From a bacterium (lineage in GTDB: Bacteria > UBA9089 > UBA9088), in NCBI GenBank assembly GCA_040756715.1, contig JBFLYE010000120.1, positions 1 through 11,196 of the forward strand: DNA of 11,196 nt. Reading direction: 5' to 3'. The translations under genes were made by a program, and so were the position numbers. The notes under the pieces were generated by a model that saw nothing but the letters and a program-made list of their open reading frames with translations, did no database searches and was not told the origin of the DNA. How positions within the stretch are numbered: the first letter of the stretch is position 1; every line of letters begins with the position of its first letter. Shown here piece after piece: positions 1-6,093 of this stretch.

Positions 1-9
1 TTCGGGACA

Positions 10-126
10 CCCCTCTAGGAGAGGGGAATGGGGGGAAGAAGAGGAACATGGGAAATTCCCCTCTTTCAGAGGGGTGGCAGACCGTAAGGTCTGACGGGGT
101 GTTGAAGGGGTATCAGGCGAAGCCTG
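10..126. repeat. REP-like array of hairpins at left edge
   Basis: Four short perfect inverted repeats follow each other in GC-rich sequence that contrasts with the AT-rich remainder. CCCCTCT/AGAGGGG with a 3-nt loop occurs at 10-26 and again at 58-74; CAGACC/GGTCTG with loop GTAA is at 78-93; CAGGC/GCCTG with loop GAA is at 114-126. The two CCCCTCT hairpins have the same arms and differ in the loop, so this is a repeated unit. It looks like an intergenic REP-type palindromic element. No transposase of the REP-associated type is visible nearby. The element may continue beyond the left edge. Confidence 0.7.
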
Positions 127-427
127 AGGGGTAGTTTACAAGCGAAAACAGCACATTCTCAACTTCTTTCCTTTGACCCAACCAAGCTAAGACCAACAGC
201 CATAGAAACTTTAAATAGCAATGCCTATCTTCTCTCTTAAATAACAGAAGGAAGCATCAATATAAAAACCACCTTCCTTGATTTAATGTAAGAAGGATAG
301 AATTAGAAAAAAATGAATAAGAATATTTCTCCAATTTTCCTTTTTCTCCCTTTCTCCTTATTTACACAAATTTCAGATGGCTAAAGTGTTACAAAATGCA
401 AAAACTACAATGCAATAGACATATAAC
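127..427. other. Intergenic stretch without a convincing gene
   Basis: This AT-rich stretch lies downstream of the minus-strand TIGR00725-type gene. No frame on either strand has a start codon, ribosome binding site and recognisable protein. A minus-strand frame is open for 47 codons from 256 to 116 without an ATG and runs into the REP-like hairpins. Neighbouring frames also read as short protein-like pieces, so a decayed gene end is possible but not demonstrable. The only structure I see is a weak hairpin just after the stop of the gene ending at 428. Confidence 0.5.
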
Positions 428-439
428 CTAAACGCATTG
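408..439 (-). terminator. Weak candidate terminator after the TIGR00725-type gene
   Basis: Reading the minus strand, CAATGC (434-439, inside the last codons of the gene) can pair with GCATTG (408-413) across a 20-nt loop, followed by TAGTTTTTGC. The stem is short, the loop long and the T run only five, so this is a weak intrinsic terminator at best. Confidence 0.25.
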
Positions 440-904
440 CAATTTAGCCTTTGCAATGGCTTGCGAAACAGCAGATTTTGGGGAATTTGCTTTGATGAGT
501 GGAATCTCTGCAAGCTCATAGGAGAAATCCCAGGTATATAAGCCAATAATAGGCTTTTTAAATTGTAGGCCATAGGCTATCTCAGATAGTGTCCCATAGC
601 TTCCATCAATGGCAATAATTGCACAAGATGATAGGACAACAATTATATTTCTTGCATAGCCAATGCCTGTTACAATGGGAATATCAACATATGGATTAGA
701 AGAAGCCGCATCAATGCCTGGTAGAATTCCAATCGTTAATCCCTTTTCCTCTTTTGCCCCTTTACAGGCTGCCTCCATTATCCCAGAAAGCCCTCCACAG
801 ATAAGGATACAATTATTCCTTGCTATTTCTTTTCCTGTTTCATAGGCAAGGGAAAGGATTTCGCCTTTTGGATTTTCACCACCAATAACACCAATTCTAA
901 TCAT
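428..904 (-). CDS. TIGR00725 family protein (SLOG/LOG-like nucleotide-binding fold)
   Basis: The 158-residue protein is a Rossmann-like SLOG-superfamily protein related to LOG/lysine-decarboxylase-like proteins. It starts with a beta-strand and glycine loop (IGVIGG, residues 4-9) and has GGLSG at 37-41, GILPG at 59-63, IGYARN at 81-86 and DGSYGTLSE at 100-108. The last motif sits where LOG phosphoribohydrolases have PGGxGTxxE; the PGG-to-DGS change is, from memory, typical of the TIGR00725 branch, so cytokinin-type phosphoribohydrolase activity should not be assumed. The length fits this family. Its ATG overlaps the stop of the FlgM-like gene by 4 bp (ATGA), so the two are probably translationally coupled and share a transcript. 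The substrate is unknown; a nucleotide or nucleotide-derived ligand is inferred from the fold. Confidence 0.85.
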   Translation of the reverse strand: MIRIGVIGGENPKGEILSLAYETGKEIARNNCILICGGLSGIMEAACKGAKEEKGLTIGILPGIDAASSNPYVDIPIVTGIGYARNIIVVLSSCAIIAIDGSYGTLSEIAYGLQFKKPIIGLYTWDFSYELAEIPLIKANSPKSAVSQAIAKAKLQCV

Positions 905-1260
905 TCCGGGAAGAACATATTGGTTATGCTTTCTATGATTCTTTTGTTTATCCTTGGAGTATCTATTCCCCCTTTAAGCAATTTTACAGCCTCATCTATC
1001 TTTTCTTCCCTTATGTCAGGAATATCTTTTACTAAGGAAAGAACCTTAGAAAGGTAGTATGCTGTTTTTGCTCCCTCAGAGATTGTTGCCTCGTCATAGC
1101 CAGAGGATATAGATGTTTCTCCTAATGTTGGCATAGTATATGTTTTTTTGGGAGAAGATAAAACTTGAGAGAAAGAGAGAGAAACCTCCTCCTTTTTCTT
1201 TATAGGGCTTCCTAAAACCTCTTTTGGTTTAAGCTCTCCATTTATTTTTGAAAAATCCAT
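901..1260 (-). CDS. flgM: FlgM-like anti-sigma-28 factor (probable)
   Basis: The 119-residue protein has a low-complexity, probably disordered N-terminal half and a helical C-terminal part. Residues 81-112 (PDIREEKIDEAVKLLKGG, followed by TPRINKRIIESI) follow the FlgM pattern in which a conserved R-E-KV/KI helix and a K..I..G turn precede a last helix. FlgM binds and inhibits the flagellar sigma factor FliA until the hook-basal body is complete and FlgM is exported. Two contexts support the call: a strong ribosome binding site (AAGGAG, 7 nt before ATG) and, upstream, a sigma-28-type promoter with a perfect GCCGATAA -10 box. The protein is somewhat longer than the usual roughly 90-100 residues. 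Its stop overlaps the start of the SLOG gene (ATGA). The family call rests on a short motif, so it could be an unrelated small regulator under flagellar control. Confidence 0.6.
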   Translation of the reverse strand: MDFSKINGELKPKEVLGSPIKKKEEVSLSFSQVLSSPKKTYTMPTLGETSISSGYDEATISEGAKTAYYLSKVLSLVKDIPDIREEKIDEAVKLLKGGIDTPRINKRIIESITNMFFPE

Positions 1261-1278
1261 ATTATTCTCCTTTTTTAT

Positions 1279-1306
1279 TTATCGGCATTTTTTCAAAATA
1301 ACTTTA
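1279..1306 (-). promoter_or_regulatory. Sigma-28 (FliA)-type promoter of the FlgM-like gene
   Basis: On the minus strand TAAAGTTA (1299-1306) is followed after 12 nt by GCCGATAA (1279-1286). The FliA consensus is TAAAGTTT-N11-GCCGATAA, so the -10 matches 8/8 and the -35 7/8, with a spacer 1 nt longer. It lies 18 nt upstream of the FlgM-like ATG. A sigma-70-like alternative (TTGTCA, 17 nt, TATTTT) overlaps it. Confidence 0.6.
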
Positions 1307-1355
1307 AGAAAAATTTTTGACAAAATAAAATTTTGTGGAAGAAGTGAAGCGTTTA

Positions 1356-1395
1356 TTAAGGAAACAGCAAAGAAAAGGCCTCTTTGATGTTTGAT
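1356..1395 (-). repeat. Displaced copy of the radA 3' end (direct repeat, distal copy)
   Basis: These 40 bp match 1920-1959 at 39 of 40 positions in the same orientation. Read on the minus strand they still spell the RadA C-terminus SNIKEAFSLLFP and its TAA stop; the single difference is a synonymous GAG for GAA codon. Just upstream, GGTATATCA resembles radA GGTGTATCA but is separated from the repeat by a small frame-breaking insertion, so only a fragment remains. No start codon serves it. Together with 1920-1959 it brackets the DUF4258/DUF2283 pair. Confidence 0.9.
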
Positions 1396-1412
1396 CTGAT
1401 ATACCAACAAAC

Positions 1413-1643
1413 CTAGTGAACTAGAGATTGGGAAATACTTTCTTCTATTCTTCTTTTAAGCATTGGAGCCAGTAGTCTTGAAACTCCCAATACTTCAACA
1501 CCCATAATCTCACCTCTACCTCCATATTCTACTTTTACTCCTTCTTCTAGCTCTTTAGAATCTATGGCTACTCCCTTTTTGAAGGATATATATAAAACAT
1601 CTAGCTCTTCATCATACCATAGCTTCATCTTATTTTTATCCAT
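1413..1643 (-). CDS. DUF2283 domain protein, probable antitoxin-like partner
   Basis: This small 76-residue protein matches the DUF2283 pattern: YDEELDVLYISF near the N-terminus (residues 10-21), an acidic segment ending in EEGVKVEY, then GEIMGVEVLGVSRLL. In the family the core is a small beta-rich domain whose biochemical function is not established. DUF2283 genes are often found next to DUF4258 genes, as here, in pairs thought to behave like toxin-antitoxin modules with DUF2283 as the antitoxin; that role is inferred. An AGGAGG Shine-Dalgarno lies 7 nt before the ATG, and the gene overlaps the upstream DUF4258 gene by 19 bp, so the two are co-translated. It ends 18 bp before the displaced radA 3'-end copy. 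Confidence 0.85.
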   Translation of the reverse strand: MDKNKMKLWYDEELDVLYISFKKGVAIDSKELEEGVKVEYGGRGEIMGVEVLGVSRLLAPMLKRRIEESISQSLVH

Positions 1644-1906
1644 CTTTTTGCCTCCTTTTTATTTATCTCTTTTTCTATATTCTTACAAGGATATATGGTC
1701 ACCACTTTTATTTGTTCACCCTCTTTCACAAAAGGGATTACTAAATAGGTCTCTGTTCTTGCCATTTCTACCTTTCCTATTGCTACCATACTTTTAGTGA
1801 TAATATCATAAAAAAGAAAATCGGGTTTTTCAATCACCTTCTCAATTAAACTTTTACCAATTTCCCTCTCTTCAATTTTTAAAAGAGCATGTTTAGAAAA
1901 AAGCAT
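1625..1906 (-). CDS. DUF4258 domain protein, probable toxin-like partner
   Basis: The 93-residue protein has the DUF4258 layout: an N-terminal FSKHALLKIEERxI segment (H..L.K..ER, residues 3-15), a helix leading to EKPDFLFYD (residues 26-34), and a beta-hairpin end with IKVVTIYPC (residues 66-74). The family belongs to small BECR/RelE-like folds and is often paired with DUF2283; an RNase-type toxin role is a family-based guess. Translation probably starts from AAGGTG, which directly follows the radA stop (13 nt lie between stop and ATG), so the pair likely rides on radA transcription. The next gene overlaps it by 19 bp. The pair lies exactly between two copies of the radA 3' end, which marks it as an inserted module. 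Confidence 0.8.
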   Translation of the reverse strand: MLFSKHALLKIEEREIGKSLIEKVIEKPDFLFYDIITKSMVAIGKVEMARTETYLVIPFVKEGEQIKVVTIYPCKNIEKEINKKEAKRWIKIR

Positions 1907-1919
1907 TTTTTACACCTTT

Positions 1920-1959
1920 TTAAGGAAACAGCAAAGAAAAGGCTTCTTTGATGTTTGAT
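1920..1959 (-). repeat. radA 3' end, proximal copy of the direct repeat
   Basis: This is the functional copy, encoding the RadA C-terminus and stop. Its twin lies at 1356-1395, an offset of 564 bp, with 39/40 identity. Identity stops immediately after the TAA and after the SNI codons. The placement resembles integration at a gene's 3' end with restoration of that end. Confidence 0.9.
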
Positions 1960-3239
1960 ACACCGATTAGCTCTATTTGCTTCTCCTTTATCTTATCTAA
2001 ATTTGATTTGGGAAGAAAGCAGGAAGAAAATCCAAGCTTTGATGCCTCCTCTATCCTCTTTTCTATATTTGATATGCCCCTTATCTCACCAGAAAGGCCA
2101 ACCTCTCCCACCAGGGCTATCTTCTCATCTATTGGCTTTTCCTTAAATGATGAGACAATGGCAGAGCATATTCCAAGGTCTATTGCAGGCTCAGAGCTTC
2201 CTATTCCACCTGCAATATTGACAAATAGGTCATAGGTTGAAAGGTTATAGCCCATCCTCTTTTCCAAAACAGCCAAAAGGAGCAAAATCCTGTTATAATT
2301 TACACCCAATGTATCCCTCCTTGCCATTCCATAGATGGTTGGCGTAGCAAGGGCTTGAATTTCAATAAGAATGGGTCTGCTTCCCTCAACTGTGCAGGAA
2401 ACAACAGAGCCAGATGCACCTTTTGGTCTTTCTGATAAGAATGCTAAGGATGGGTTTTTTACCTCAGAAAGCCCCTTTTCTTCCATTAAGAATACGCCTA
2501 TCTCATTGGTTGAGCCAAACCTATTTTTGTAAGCCCTTAAAATTCTAAAAATATGATTTTTATCTCCCTCAAAATAAAGCACTGTGTCAACCATATGCTC
2601 AAGGAGCTTAGGCCCTGCAATTGAACCCTCCTTTGTTACATGACCAACAATGAATATGGGGATATTCCTCTGTTTGGCAATGCCAGAGAGAAAGCTTGTG
2701 CAGACCTTTATCTGAGAGACCGTTCCAGGGGCAGATGGTAGGCTTGGGTGGTATATTGCCTGGATTGAATCAATGACAATTACCTTAACCTCTATTTTCT
2801 CAAGCTGGTCTAAAATATGGGTAATCTTGTTGTAGGATGAGATGTATAAATTTTCTGATGAGATAGAAAGCCTATCTGCCCTTATCTTTATCTGTTGGTA
2901 AGATTCCTCTCCACTTACATAAAGCACCTTATTTTCCTTTGCGAGCTCTCCTGATACCTGAAGAAGAAGGGTTGATTTTCCAATCCCTGGGTCTCCTCCA
3001 ATAAGGACTAAAGAGCCCAAAACTATTCCTCCTCCCAGCACAGAATCAAACTCAGAAATTCCAGATTTTATCTTCTCTTCTTCCTTGATCTCTATTTCTG
3101 GAAGCTTAAATAAAAGGGGGGATTCCTCCTTTCTATATTCTTCTACTACCTCTTCTGTAAAGGTATTCCATTCTCCACAGCCAGGGCACCTTCCAAACCA
3201 TTTGGAGGAGGAATAATCACAGGACAAGCATCTATACAT
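1920..3239 (-). CDS. radA: DNA repair protein RadA (Sms)
   Basis: RadA is a RecA-related, DnaB-like hexameric ATPase that promotes branch migration during recombinational repair. At 439 residues it has the usual length. Visible parts: an N-terminal four-cysteine zinc finger (C4, C7, C18, C21), Walker A GDPGIGKS (82-89), Walker B VIVID (153-157), the RadA-specific KNRFG motif (238-242), and a C-terminal Lon-protease-like domain with LVGEVGLSGEIR. The zinc finger begins at residue 4 and a TAA directly precedes the ATG in frame, so the start is fixed. No Shine-Dalgarno is visible, and a promoter ends 7 nt before the ATG, predicting a leaderless message. The last 40 bp are repeated at 1356-1395, downstream of an inserted gene pair. 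Confidence 0.98.
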   Translation of the reverse strand: MYRCLSCDYSSSKWFGRCPGCGEWNTFTEEVVEEYRKEESPLLFKLPEIEIKEEEKIKSGISEFDSVLGGGIVLGSLVLIGGDPGIGKSTLLLQVSGELAKENKVLYVSGEESYQQIKIRADRLSISSENLYISSYNKITHILDQLEKIEVKVIVIDSIQAIYHPSLPSAPGTVSQIKVCTSFLSGIAKQRNIPIFIVGHVTKEGSIAGPKLLEHMVDTVLYFEGDKNHIFRILRAYKNRFGSTNEIGVFLMEEKGLSEVKNPSLAFLSERPKGASGSVVSCTVEGSRPILIEIQALATPTIYGMARRDTLGVNYNRILLLLAVLEKRMGYNLSTYDLFVNIAGGIGSSEPAIDLGICSAIVSSFKEKPIDEKIALVGEVGLSGEIRGISNIEKRIEEASKLGFSSCFLPKSNLDKIKEKQIELIGVSNIKEAFSLLFP

Positions 3240-3246
3240 TTAAAGT

Positions 3247-3275
3247 ATTTTACCATAAAATTATTGGATTGTTAA
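3247..3275 (-). promoter_or_regulatory. radA promoter, predicted leaderless
   Basis: On the minus strand TTAACA (3270-3275, 5/6 to TTGACA), a 17-nt spacer and TAAAAT (3247-3252, 5/6 to TATAAT) precede the radA ATG by only 7 nt. The expected start of transcription falls on or next to the ATG, and no Shine-Dalgarno is present. It lies in the 65-bp gap between leuS and radA, so radA need not depend on leuS transcription. Confidence 0.55.
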
Positions 3276-3304
3276 GTTTTTTGGCAAACCAAAAGGCTTG
3301 TCCT

Positions 3305-5659
3305 TCAGCTAACCACAACATTCACAAGCCTTCCTGGGACAAGGATTATATCCTTAATCTCTCCCTTAATCTTATCCTTTATCTCATCCATTGCCCTTTT
3401 TTTTGTTTCATTAGGGCTTAAATTAGAGGGAATGGTAATCTTTCCCTTAAGCTTCCCATTTATCTGGATTATGATAGTGCTCTCTTTTTCCTCGATTAAG
3501 GCTTCATCGTAGGATGGCCAGGGTTCATCCTCTATCCTTCCTTCAAAATGCTCCTTCCAAAGGTAAGATGAGATATGCGGGGCAAATGGAAAGAGAAGGA
3601 CCAGAAATGTTTTGAATATATCCTTCGTGAGCAAGCCATCTTCTATTTCATTGAGAAATTCCATAAGGTGGGCTATGGCTGTATTAAAATGGAATCTCTC
3701 TATATCCTCCGATACCTCCTTTATTGTCTTATGTATCAAGGCATAAAATCTTTCTTCTGATCCTCTGATCCTCTGATCCTCTGACCCTCTGACTTTTATT
3801 TTATATATTCTATTTAAAAACCTAAAGCATCCCGCTATGCCCTTATCATTCCATTCAAGCTCCTTTTCTGGTGGTGCGGCAAATAGAATAAAGAGCCTTG
3901 TGCTATCTGCTCCATATTCCTCTATAATTTTATCTGGGTCAACCACATTGCCTTTGGATTTTGACATCTTCGCACCATCCTTTATAACCATTCCTTGTGC
4001 CAATAAGTTTTTAAATGGCTCATCTATTGAGATAAGCCCCAAATCCTTCATTACCTTGGTAAAGAACCTGGCATACAAAAGATGCAAAATGGCATGTTCA
4101 ATCCCTCCAATGTATTGGTCTACGCTCATCCAATAGTCTGCCTCTTTCTTTAGGACAGGAAGGTTATCGCAATTGGGTGTAAGATACCTCAAGAAATACC
4201 AAGAGGAATCAACAAATGTATCCATTGTATCTGTCTCCCGCTTGGCATCCTTTCCACAATTTGGGCATTTGCAATTTAAAAATTCATCAATTTCCCGAAG
4301 GTTTTGCCCCGGCTTTGTATCCAAAGGAAGCTCTACCGGAAGGTCTTCTTCAGGAACAGGAACTATGCCGCATTGAAAGCAATATACAATGGGAATGGGT
4401 GTTCCCCAATACCTTTGCCGAGAGACAAGCCAATCCCTGAGCCTGTAGTTTATGGTTTTTCTTCCCATTCCATTTTTTTCCATCCAATCTGTTATTGCAT
4501 CAATTGCCTCTTTGCTTGACATTCCATTAAATTGACCAGAATTAACCAAAATCCCTTCCCCTTCATACGCCCCTTCCCTTTCCTGACCTCCGACCCCTGA
4601 CCCCTGAGCCCTGACTACCATTTTTATTGGAAGCCCATATTTCTTTGCAAAATCAAAATCCCTTGAGTCATGAGCAGGAACAGCCATAATCGCACCTGTT
4701 CCGTATTCCATCAAGACATAATTTGCAATCCAGATGGGTATTTTTTCCTGATTTACGGGATTTATGGCATACAGGTCTGTAAATATTCCCTCTTTTTCCA
4801 TTTTGTCAGGCGATACCCTAGTTTTTGCCCTTTCTACAAATTCCCTTACCTCCTTTTTCTCTATCTCCTCTACCAATGGGTATTGCGGCGCTAATGTCAA
4901 ATAGGTTGCTCCAAAGATTGTATCTGGCCTGGTTGTAAATACAGGGATTATTTTTCCTCCCTTTTCCTCTTTAAAGAATATCTCGCACCCAATGCTCTTT
5001 CCAATCCAATTCTTCTGCATAGTAATGACATTTTCAGGCCATTTCCCAAGCAATTTTAGATCATCTAAAAGCCTTTCTGCATATTCGGTAATCTTAAAAA
5101 ACCATTGCTCTAAGCTTTTTGTGGTAATAAAAGAATTGCATCTCCAGCAATCGCCGTTTATAACCTGTTCATTTGCCAAAACAGTCTTGCATTTAGGACA
5201 CCAATTTACATCCTCCTTTTTTCTATAAACCAACCCCTTTTGATATAGCTTTAAAAATAGCCATTGATTCCATCTATAATATTCCCTATCGCAGGTTGCA
5301 ATCTCCCTTTCCCAATCATAGGAAAGCCCAAGCCTTTTAAGCTGGCTTTTCATATAGCTGATATTATCCTTTGTCCATTTAGCAGGGTGTATGTCCTTTT
5401 CAATTGCAGCATTTTCAGCCGGTAAGCCAAATGCATCCCATCCCATGGGATAGAGGACATCAAAGCCCTTTAATCTTTTATATCTTGCAATTGTATCGCC
5501 TATGCAATAATTCCTGACATGGCCAATGTGGATTTTTCCCGAGGGATAGGGAAACATCTCCAGCAAGTAGAATTTTTCTTTTCCCTTTTTTCTAAAAAAA
5601 CCCTCTTTTTCCCAGAATTCTTGGATTTTTTTTTCTATTTCAAAAAATGGGTATGTCAT
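3305..5659 (-). CDS. leuS: Leucyl-tRNA synthetase
   Basis: LeuRS charges tRNA-Leu with leucine in the cytoplasm. The 784-residue protein starts with the class I Rossmann catalytic domain, HIGH at 44-47, and a zinc-type CPKC...CWRC cluster in the ZN-1 region. The CP1 editing domain follows (TTRPDTIFGATYLTLAP, later GTGAIMAVPAHDSRDFDFA). KMSKS is at about 564-568, then come the helical anticodon-binding domain and a C-terminal QINGKLKGKI...VPGRLVNVVV module. Two stretches are encoded by short tandem DNA repeats in frame: about residues 349-360 inside the editing domain and about 623-635 in the linker before the anticodon-binding domain. Both lie where length variation is likely tolerated. The ATG overlaps the four-helix-bundle stop (ATGA) and has no Shine-Dalgarno, so translation probably relies on coupling. 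Confidence 0.98.
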   Translation of the reverse strand: MTYPFFEIEKKIQEFWEKEGFFRKKGKEKFYLLEMFPYPSGKIHIGHVRNYCIGDTIARYKRLKGFDVLYPMGWDAFGLPAENAAIEKDIHPAKWTKDNISYMKSQLKRLGLSYDWEREIATCDREYYRWNQWLFLKLYQKGLVYRKKEDVNWCPKCKTVLANEQVINGDCWRCNSFITTKSLEQWFFKITEYAERLLDDLKLLGKWPENVITMQKNWIGKSIGCEIFFKEEKGGKIIPVFTTRPDTIFGATYLTLAPQYPLVEEIEKKEVREFVERAKTRVSPDKMEKEGIFTDLYAINPVNQEKIPIWIANYVLMEYGTGAIMAVPAHDSRDFDFAKKYGLPIKMVVRAQGSGVGGQEREGAYEGEGILVNSGQFNGMSSKEAIDAITDWMEKNGMGRKTINYRLRDWLVSRQRYWGTPIPIVYCFQCGIVPVPEEDLPVELPLDTKPGQNLREIDEFLNCKCPNCGKDAKRETDTMDTFVDSSWYFLRYLTPNCDNLPVLKKEADYWMSVDQYIGGIEHAILHLLYARFFTKVMKDLGLISIDEPFKNLLAQGMVIKDGAKMSKSKGNVVDPDKIIEEYGADSTRLFILFAAPPEKELEWNDKGIAGCFRFLNRIYKIKVRGSEDQRIRGSEERFYALIHKTIKEVSEDIERFHFNTAIAHLMEFLNEIEDGLLTKDIFKTFLVLLFPFAPHISSYLWKEHFEGRIEDEPWPSYDEALIEEKESTIIIQINGKLKGKITIPSNLSPNETKKRAMDEIKDKIKGEIKDIILVPGRLVNVVVS
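3756..3793 (-). repeat. 8-nt tandem repeat inside leuS (linker)
   Basis: The plus strand reads TCTGATCC three times, then TCTGACCC and TCTGAC. On the coding strand this gives a polar stretch (VRGSEDQRIRGSE) between the RFLNRIYKI segment and the ALIHKTIKEV segment. The unit is not a multiple of three but the total stays in frame. Its unit is nearly the same as that at 6053-6091. Confidence 0.9.
4582..4615 (-). repeat. 7-nt tandem repeat inside leuS (editing domain)
   Basis: The plus strand reads CCTGACC, TCCGACC, CCTGACC, CCTGAGC, CCTGAC, a degenerate 7-nt unit. It encodes the Gly/Gln/Arg-rich segment following VVR (residues about 349-360) just before AYEGEGILVNSGQF, a loop of the CP1 domain. 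It appears to be a related but more diverged version of the 8-nt repeat. Confidence 0.75.
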
Positions 5660-6093
5660 AAAGAGTCTGGAGTCTGGGAGTCTGGAGGTTGGGAATTTCT
5701 TAGATAATTTGAAAAAGCTTGGATAAGTCGCGATACCTCTTCTGCACTGACATATATATTTTGAAACTCCTCTTCTGAAATATATTTTTCATCAAATGTT
5801 ACATAGAGATGCGATTGGAGTTCTGCGACTGAAGCATGAGCTATACCAAGAAAATTTATGAATTCTTTATCGGTGCGCCTTGCAAATCCTTCAGCAATAT
5901 TTGCCATTATTGAGATTGCAGAATTTCTTAATTGGTTTTTTAAACTAAAATCTTTAGTGAAATGTGAATTTTTTGTAATTTTATAAATTTTATTTGTTAA
6001 TTCTCTTGCCTTCTGCCAAGCCCGAATATCCTCAAATTTCTCAATCTTCCCCTTGACCCTCTGACCCTCTGACCCTCTGACTCTCTGACCCAT
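5656..6093 (-). CDS. Four-helix-bundle protein (S23/23S rRNA IVS-type, TIGR02436-like)
   Basis: The 145-residue protein has the family hallmarks: FEDIRAWQKAREL (residues about 20-32), KNQLRNSAISIMANIAEGF, then RRTDKEFINFLGIAHASVAELQS and a final helix. The family was first seen inside 23S rRNA intervening sequences and is widespread elsewhere; its function is unknown. The natural homologous start would be near KIEKFEDI; the preceding 14 residues (GQRVRGSEGQRVKG) and the last dozen (about SQPPDSQTPDSL) are encoded by short tandem repeats. Its ATG overlaps the rpsI stop by 1 bp (TAATG) and its stop overlaps the leuS start (ATGA), so it is wedged exactly between two essential genes, without breaking translation coupling. 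It looks like an inserted gene carried with the repeats. Confidence 0.88.
   Translation of the reverse strand: MGQRVRGSEGQRVKGKIEKFEDIRAWQKARELTNKIYKITKNSHFTKDFSLKNQLRNSAISIMANIAEGFARRTDKEFINFLGIAHASVAELQSHLYVTFDEKYISEEEFQNIYVSAEEVSRLIQAFSNYLRNSQPPDSQTPDSL
5664..5694 (-). repeat. Tandem repeat at the 3' end of the four-helix-bundle gene
   Basis: The plus strand reads AGTCTGG, AGTCTGGG, AGTCTGGA, GGTTGGGA, a degenerate 7-8-nt unit. It encodes the proline/serine/aspartate-rich tail of the four-helix-bundle protein and ends 5 bp from the leuS start codon. The array at the other end of the gene (6053-6091) uses a different but similar unit. Confidence 0.8.
6053..6091 (-). repeat. 8-nt tandem repeat at the 5' end of the four-helix-bundle gene
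   Basis: The plus strand reads TTGACCC, then TCTGACCC, TCTGACCC, TCTGACTC and TCTGACCC. It lies directly against the ATG and encodes the N-terminal RVRGSEGQRV-type stretch. The unit is the same as the one inside leuS at 3756-3793, showing a repeat family scattered in this operon. Confidence 0.9.

Noticed and set aside
113-256. Minus-strand frame open for 47 codons ending within the hairpin repeats, possibly a decayed gene end.
   Set aside because: It has no start codon or ribosome binding site and no recognisable family, and adjacent frames look equally protein-like; too little to call a pseudogene.
3281-3302. Hairpin-forming sequence after the leuS stop as a terminator.
   Set aside because: The alternative stems are short and followed by an A-run, not a T-run, in the transcribed direction.
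3756-3793. Regular short repeats as a possible CRISPR array (also at 4582, 5664 and 6053).
   Set aside because: The units are 7-8 nt in direct tandem without spacers, lie in coding sequence, and no cas gene is present.
3837-4519. Several plus-strand open frames antisense to leuS.
   Set aside because: They mirror the codon usage of leuS on the other strand, lack ribosome binding sites and have no recognisable domain; leuS is certain.
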